In this document: in pieces, positions 5,759 to 9,270 of the stretch | How positions within the stretch are numbered: the first letter of the stretch is position 1 | How the letters are laid out: the number at the start of each line of letters is the position of its first letter | Assembly: GCA_019241805.1 (NCBI GenBank) | Contig: JAFAWL010000157.1 | Coordinates: forward strand, 1-9,270 | Direction: 5' to 3' | Length of the DNA stretch: 9,270 nt | Source: Actinomycetota bacterium | Lineage (GTDB): Bacteria > Actinomycetota > Actinomycetes > Mycobacteriales > Jatrophihabitantaceae | Notes under the pieces: model-generated | Databases searched by the model: none | The model's input: only the letters and a program-made list of their open reading frames with translations | What the model was told of the DNA's origin: nothing | Translations under genes and position numbers: made by a program

Positions 5759-6705
5759 TGGCGGGCAACTCGAAACGACAGGGCGCAATCCGTAAGAGCA
5801 AGAAAGGGGCGACCGTCGGCACCGGCGGAAAGGGTCGACAGGCCCTGGCCGGCCGGGGGCCGACGCCGCGAGCCGAGGAACGAAAAGGTCACCCGGCGGC
5901 CCGACGTGCGGCGGCGGCGGAGCGGCGGGCGGCCGGCCGAGGGCCACGCGCGGGCACGCGGGTCGACGCCGCTGAACTGCTGGTCGGTCGCAACCCGGTC
6001 GTCGAGGCGCTGCGAGCGAAGGTTCCGGCGACCGCGCTCTATGTCGCCCTCGGACTCGAGGCGGACGAGCGGCTGACCGAGGCCGTGCGGCTGGCCGGCA
6101 ATCGCGGCATCGCGCTGCTCGAGGTGAGCCGGGCGGAATTGGATCGGCGCACCGGCGGTCTGCTGCATCAGGGGATCGTCTTGCAAGTGCCACCGTTCGC
6201 CTACCACTCGTTCGAGGATCTGATTGCGCGCGCGGAGGAAGCCACCACGGCGCCGTTGCTCGTGGCATTGGACGGCGTGACCGATCCCCGCAATCTCGGC
6301 GCCGTAATCCGCTCGACGGCGGCCTTCGGTGGCCACGGGCTGGTGCTGCCCGAGCGGCGCGCCGCGGGCGTGACCGCGGCGGCCTGGCGGACCTCGGCCG
6401 GAGCGGCCGCCCGCCTACCCGTCGCGCAGGTAACCAACCTGCCCCGCGCGCTCAAGCAAGCGCAGCAGGCGGGATTGTTCGTCATCGGCCTGGCCGCGGA
6501 CGGCGCGAGTGGGCTTTACGACCTGCAGGTGACGGACGACCCGCTGGTGGTCGTGATCGGCTCGGAGGGCAAGGGGTTGTCGCGCCTCGTGGCCGCGACC
6601 TGCGACCTCACCGTGTCGATCCCGATGGCCGGCCCGACCGAATCGCTCAACGCCTCGGTAGCGGCGTCCGTGGCGCTGGCCGAGATTGCCCGGCGGCGTG
6701 GGTAG
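5758..6705 (+). CDS. rlmB: 23S rRNA 2'-O-methyltransferase RlmB/TrmH (SpoU) family
   Basis: A SPOUT-class, SAM-dependent RNA 2'-O-ribose methyltransferase. By family it most likely methylates a guanosine of 23S rRNA (G2251 in E. coli), but the exact target is inferred. Of the 315 residues, about 1-72 are a highly basic Lys/Arg/Gly/Ala-rich extension typical of actinobacterial members. A substrate-binding domain begins at LLVGRNPVVEAL (74-85). The catalytic knotted domain follows: motif 1 with Asn179 and Arg185 (DGVTDPRNLGAVIRS), motif 2 IGSEGKGLSRL (267-277) with Glu270, and motif 3 IPMAGPTESLNASVA (288-302). ATG 5758 shares its A with the cysS stop codon. It is followed by 119 bp without a gene and a hairpin before the convergent msiK-like gene. 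Confidence 0.95.
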   Translation: MAGNSKRQGAIRKSKKGATVGTGGKGRQALAGRGPTPRAEERKGHPAARRAAAAERRAAGRGPRAGTRVDAAELLVGRNPVVEALRAKVPATALYVALGLEADERLTEAVRLAGNRGIALLEVSRAELDRRTGGLLHQGIVLQVPPFAYHSFEDLIARAEEATTAPLLVALDGVTDPRNLGAVIRSTAAFGGHGLVLPERRAAGVTAAAWRTSAGAAARLPVAQVTNLPRALKQAQQAGLFVIGLAADGASGLYDLQVTDDPLVVVIGSEGKGLSRLVAATCDLTVSIPMAGPTESLNASVAASVALAEIARRRG

Positions 6706-6772
6706 GCCACGCACACGAGCTCGGGCACTTGCCGTTCTCGACGCGCGTGAACCGGTAGCTCGCGGCGACGAC

Positions 6773-6797
6773 GGGGCGCCGCGATCGCAGGCGCCCC
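6773..6797. terminator. Perfect 8-bp hairpin between convergent rlmB and msiK-like genes
   Basis: GGGGCGCC (6773-6780) and GGCGCCCC (6790-6797) pair perfectly around a 9-nt loop. The stem lies 68 nt after rlmB and 28 nt after the ATPase gene on the other strand, which suits a bidirectional terminator. There is no T-tract on either side, so it would be of the T-less type common in high-GC bacteria. The rest of 6706-6824 holds nothing I recognise. Confidence 0.6.
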
Positions 6798-6824
6798 ATC
6801 GCGAGTCGGGTAGATCGTCGAGCG

Positions 6825-7922
<1,098 letters not shown>

Positions 7923-8143
7923 GCGGGGACTCCCCTTGCCGGTGTCACGAAACCGCGCCGAATACGGGCGGCCGAGCCACTCTGGCCAGATGTGGACCGG
8001 GCGCCTCACGGCATTCCGGGCGAGCGGCGGCGGTCTGCTCCACCGACGTCAAAGCAGCACCGAACACCCGGCATAGCGGTCAGGGCGACCCCAGTCTGGC
8101 ACTGTGACCCAGGTCTCTGTCAAGCGATCGGGGCCACTCGACG
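7923..8143. promoter_or_regulatory. Intergenic region upstream of msiK with a TTGACA -35 candidate
   Basis: No gene is supported here. On the minus strand, TTGACA (8118-8123) is a perfect -35 hexamer. The best -10 at reasonable distance is CAGACT (8093-8098, 19-bp spacer), which is weak. That region contains CCAGTCTGG (8091-8099), a short palindrome that could be an operator half or chance. Two GACGTCAA words occur on the plus strand (about 8046 and 8140). msiK is expected to be sugar-regulated, but no known operator is recognised. Confidence 0.35.
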
Positions 8144-8854
8144 TCAACCGGCCTGGGTCTTACCCGACGGGCGGTAAAACGCTTCCGGTGGATCCTCTCC
8201 GCGAACCTCGGCGACGAGGTCGCGCACTGCCCGCATGATGTCGTCGGTGATGGCCCGCAAGGTGTCCAGCGACAGCTCGCTCGGGTACTTCGTCATGTCC
8301 ATCGGTCGGCCGATGCTGGCCTCGACCGGCCGGCGGGTCAACCAGCGACGTCGGCTGGTCTTCTGGGCGCCCCACTGGCCGATCGGCACCACGGGGATAT
8401 CGGGTACCAGCATCACGAGACGGGCCAGGCCGGTCTTGGCTTGCATCGGCCACTGCTTCGGGTCACGTGTGATGGTGCCCTCGGGGTAGATGACAACCGC
8501 TTCGCCGTCTCGAAGCGCCTGGATCGCCGCATCGAGGGACTTGGCCGCGTCCGCGGTTCCGCGATACACCGGAATCTGCTTGGCGCCGCGCATGATCTGC
8601 CCGAGCACAGGTTTGTCGAAGACGGTGTTCTTGATCATGAAGCGCGGCACGCGGCCGGTCTGCCAGACCAGGCGTGCCATCAAGATGGTGTCGATGTGGC
8701 TCACATGATTGATCACGATGATGACGCCGCCCGTGGCGGGCATTCGGTCTAGGTTGCGCCATCGGATGCGAAACAGCAGGCCGCCGAGCGGATAGAGGAT
8801 CGCAACGCAGAGGCGGATCCAGAACCCAGCTTTGGGTCTGTGCAAGCGGCTCAC
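8144..8854 (-). CDS. plsC: 1-acylglycerol-3-phosphate O-acyltransferase (PlsC family)
   Basis: A membrane-associated glycerolipid acyltransferase that would convert lysophosphatidic acid to phosphatidic acid; the exact acceptor is inferred from the family. In 236 residues the four family blocks appear in order: the catalytic H-x4-D in NHVSHID (His50, Asp55), GAKQIPVYR (90-98), YPEGT (123-127) and VPIGQWGAQ (155-163). A hydrophobic N-terminal segment (about 11-29, WIRLCVAILYPLGGLLF) probably anchors it to the membrane. GTG 8854 is the first start after an in-frame TGA eight codons upstream. It has no clear Shine-Dalgarno sequence and no leaderless -10, so the start is slightly uncertain. It is 221 bp upstream of msiK on the same strand and divergent from the tRNA gene. 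Confidence 0.93.
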   Translation of the reverse strand: MSRLHRPKAGFWIRLCVAILYPLGGLLFRIRWRNLDRMPATGGVIIVINHVSHIDTILMARLVWQTGRVPRFMIKNTVFDKPVLGQIMRGAKQIPVYRGTADAAKSLDAAIQALRDGEAVVIYPEGTITRDPKQWPMQAKTGLARLVMLVPDIPVVPIGQWGAQKTSRRRWLTRRPVEASIGRPMDMTKYPSELSLDTLRAITDDIMRAVRDLVAEVRGEDPPEAFYRPSGKTQAG

Positions 8855-8965
8855 GCAAACGTCCGTTCTGTCGGGTCAGGCATGACGGCGTTCGCGGGCC
8901 GGTCGAGCAGACCGGTCGCGGCGCGTTCGTAGCTACCATTATCCGGTCCGCCGACTCGGCGGTTC
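8855..8965. promoter_or_regulatory. Divergent region between plsC and tRNA-Thr
   Basis: GATAAT on the minus strand (8938-8943) is one mismatch from TATAAT and could be the plsC -10, giving a leader of about 77 nt. On the plus strand, CATTAT (8937-8942) or TACCAT (8934-8939) may serve the tRNA. No convincing -35 is seen for either. Two hairpins are present: CCGGTC/GACCGG (8899-8904 with 8910-8915), which would lie in the plsC leader, and CCGCC/GGCGG (8948-8952 with 8958-8962), directly before the tRNA. Confidence 0.4.
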
Positions 8966-9038
8966 GCCGACGTGGCGCAACTGGCAGCGCACCCGACTTG
9001 TAATCGGGCGGTTCCGGGTTCGAGTCCCGGCGTCGGCT
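8966..9038 (+). tRNA. tRNA-Thr, anticodon TGT
   Basis: A 73-nt cloverleaf can be folded by hand. The acceptor stem GCCGACG (8966-8972) pairs with CGTCGGC (9031-9037), followed by discriminator T9038. The D-stem is GCGC/GCGC with GG in the loop. The anticodon stem CCCGA/TCGGG encloses loop CTTGTAA, giving anticodon TGT (Thr, reads ACA and probably other ACN). The T-stem CCGGG/CCCGG encloses TTCGAGT. The 3' CCA is not fully encoded (CC then C), so it is added after transcription, as is common in actinobacteria. Confidence 0.95.
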
Positions 9039-9077
9039 CCCTTGGGGGTGCTTCCAATCGCGATGCGGACAGCGATA

Positions 9078-9105
9078 GGCCGCGAGCGCTGAATCGCTCG
9101 CGGCC
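9078..9105. terminator. Perfect 11-bp hairpin between tRNA-Thr and the small minus-strand gene
   Basis: GGCCGCGAGCG (9078-9088) pairs perfectly with CGCTCGCGGCC (9095-9105) around a 6-nt loop, CTGAAT. It lies 39 nt after the tRNA and 14 nt after the stop codon of the convergent small gene. It is placed to end transcription from both sides. It lacks a T-tract. The stretch 9039-9077 holds nothing else I recognise. Confidence 0.7.
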
Positions 9106-9119
9106 GGACGCTGACGTGA

Positions 9120-9260
9120 TCAGCGGTAGGTGTGTCCGCTCAGTGCGCTCAATTCCCGGCGCAGCGACGGCGGTGCCTGACGCAGCGTACGGGCGAAATA
9201 GATGTCGTCCTGGTGACGGTGGAAAGCGGAGTGAACCTGGGATACGTAACGGCGGAACAT
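9120..9260 (-). CDS. Small basic hypothetical protein, 46 residues
   Basis: A short open frame from ATG 9260 to TGA 9120. The support is an ideal ribosome site, GGAGG, 5 nt before the ATG; a G/C third base in about 34 of 46 codons, as in the neighbouring genes; and a strong hairpin 14 nt after the stop. The protein begins MFRRYVSQVHSAFHRH and ends LRRELSALSGHTYR. It is rich in Arg and His, has no signal peptide, membrane segment or Cys pair, and could form two short helices separated by the APPS turn at about 29-32. I do not recognise the family and propose no function. The start lies only 10 nt from the window edge, so its promoter and upstream neighbour are not visible. Confidence 0.65.
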   Translation of the reverse strand: MFRRYVSQVHSAFHRHQDDIYFARTLRQAPPSLRRELSALSGHTYR

Positions 9261-9270
9261 GACGACCTCC

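Noticed and set aside
5260..6336. 358-codon minus-strand open frame across the cysS-rlmB junction
   Set aside because: It spans two well-supported genes on the other strand and has no family features, so it is a compositional artefact.
8010..8143. N-terminal extension of the msiK-like ATPase or a small gene upstream of it
   Set aside because: Codons upstream of ATG 7922 encode nothing conserved, and the ATG has its own ribosome site. The stretch fits a promoter region better.
8966..9105. tRNA-Thr 3' end as an integration (att) site for a mobile element
   Set aside because: No repeat of the tRNA 3' end, no integrase and no mobile-element gene are visible downstream. The window ends 230 bp later, so an element beyond it cannot be excluded.

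Overview
The window is high-GC chromosomal DNA from an actinobacterium. The evidence is the lpqE/radA – carD – ispD – ispF – cysS – rlmB neighbourhood, which I know from Mycobacterium and Streptomyces, together with GTG starts, TANNNT-type -10 elements, an MsiK-type sugar-importer ATPase and strong third-position GC bias. The DNA does not fix the genus. The cystathionine-enzyme gene and the MsiK-like gene look more like the Frankia/Streptomyces side than like mycobacteria.

Layout. Positions 1-1156 (minus strand) carry an LpqE-like lipoprotein gene followed by the 5' part of radA, which runs off the window edge. A 376-bp divergent region (1157-1532) separates them from a plus-strand block: carD (1533-2024), ispD (about 2021-2707) and ispF (2704-3201), with overlapping junctions and probably one transcript. 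A minus-strand PLP enzyme of the cystathionine gamma-synthase/lyase family (3192-4307) is inserted in the opposite orientation. It overlaps ispF tail to tail by 10 bp. It diverges from cysS across only 56 bp, and both of its flanking start codons have a -10-like hexamer 6 nt upstream (leaderless type). cysS (4364-5758) and rlmB (5758-6705) overlap at TGATG. A perfect hairpin lies between rlmB and the convergent msiK-like ATPase gene (6825-7922, minus). Upstream of that, on the same strand, is a plsC-type acyltransferase gene (8144-8854). A tRNA-Thr(TGT) gene (8966-9038, plus), a very strong hairpin (9078-9105) and a 46-codon minus-strand gene (9120-9260) close the window.

How the genes fit together. 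CarD is a global RNA polymerase-binding regulator. IspD and IspF catalyse the third and fifth steps of the MEP isoprenoid pathway. The cystathionine enzyme and CysS connect cysteine/methionine metabolism with cysteine charging. RlmB modifies 23S rRNA. RadA acts in recombinational repair. MsiK energises several sugar importers. PlsC makes phosphatidic acid.

This is mostly a housekeeping segment, and I see no phage, transposon, CRISPR or defence system. The points most worth a second look are an ispD frame with no ATG, GTG or TTG before its nucleotide-binding motif, a CarD with Leu instead of Arg at position 47 (an RNA polymerase contact in the mycobacterial protein), the leaderless-type promoter arrangement, and the small gene behind the tRNA hairpin.
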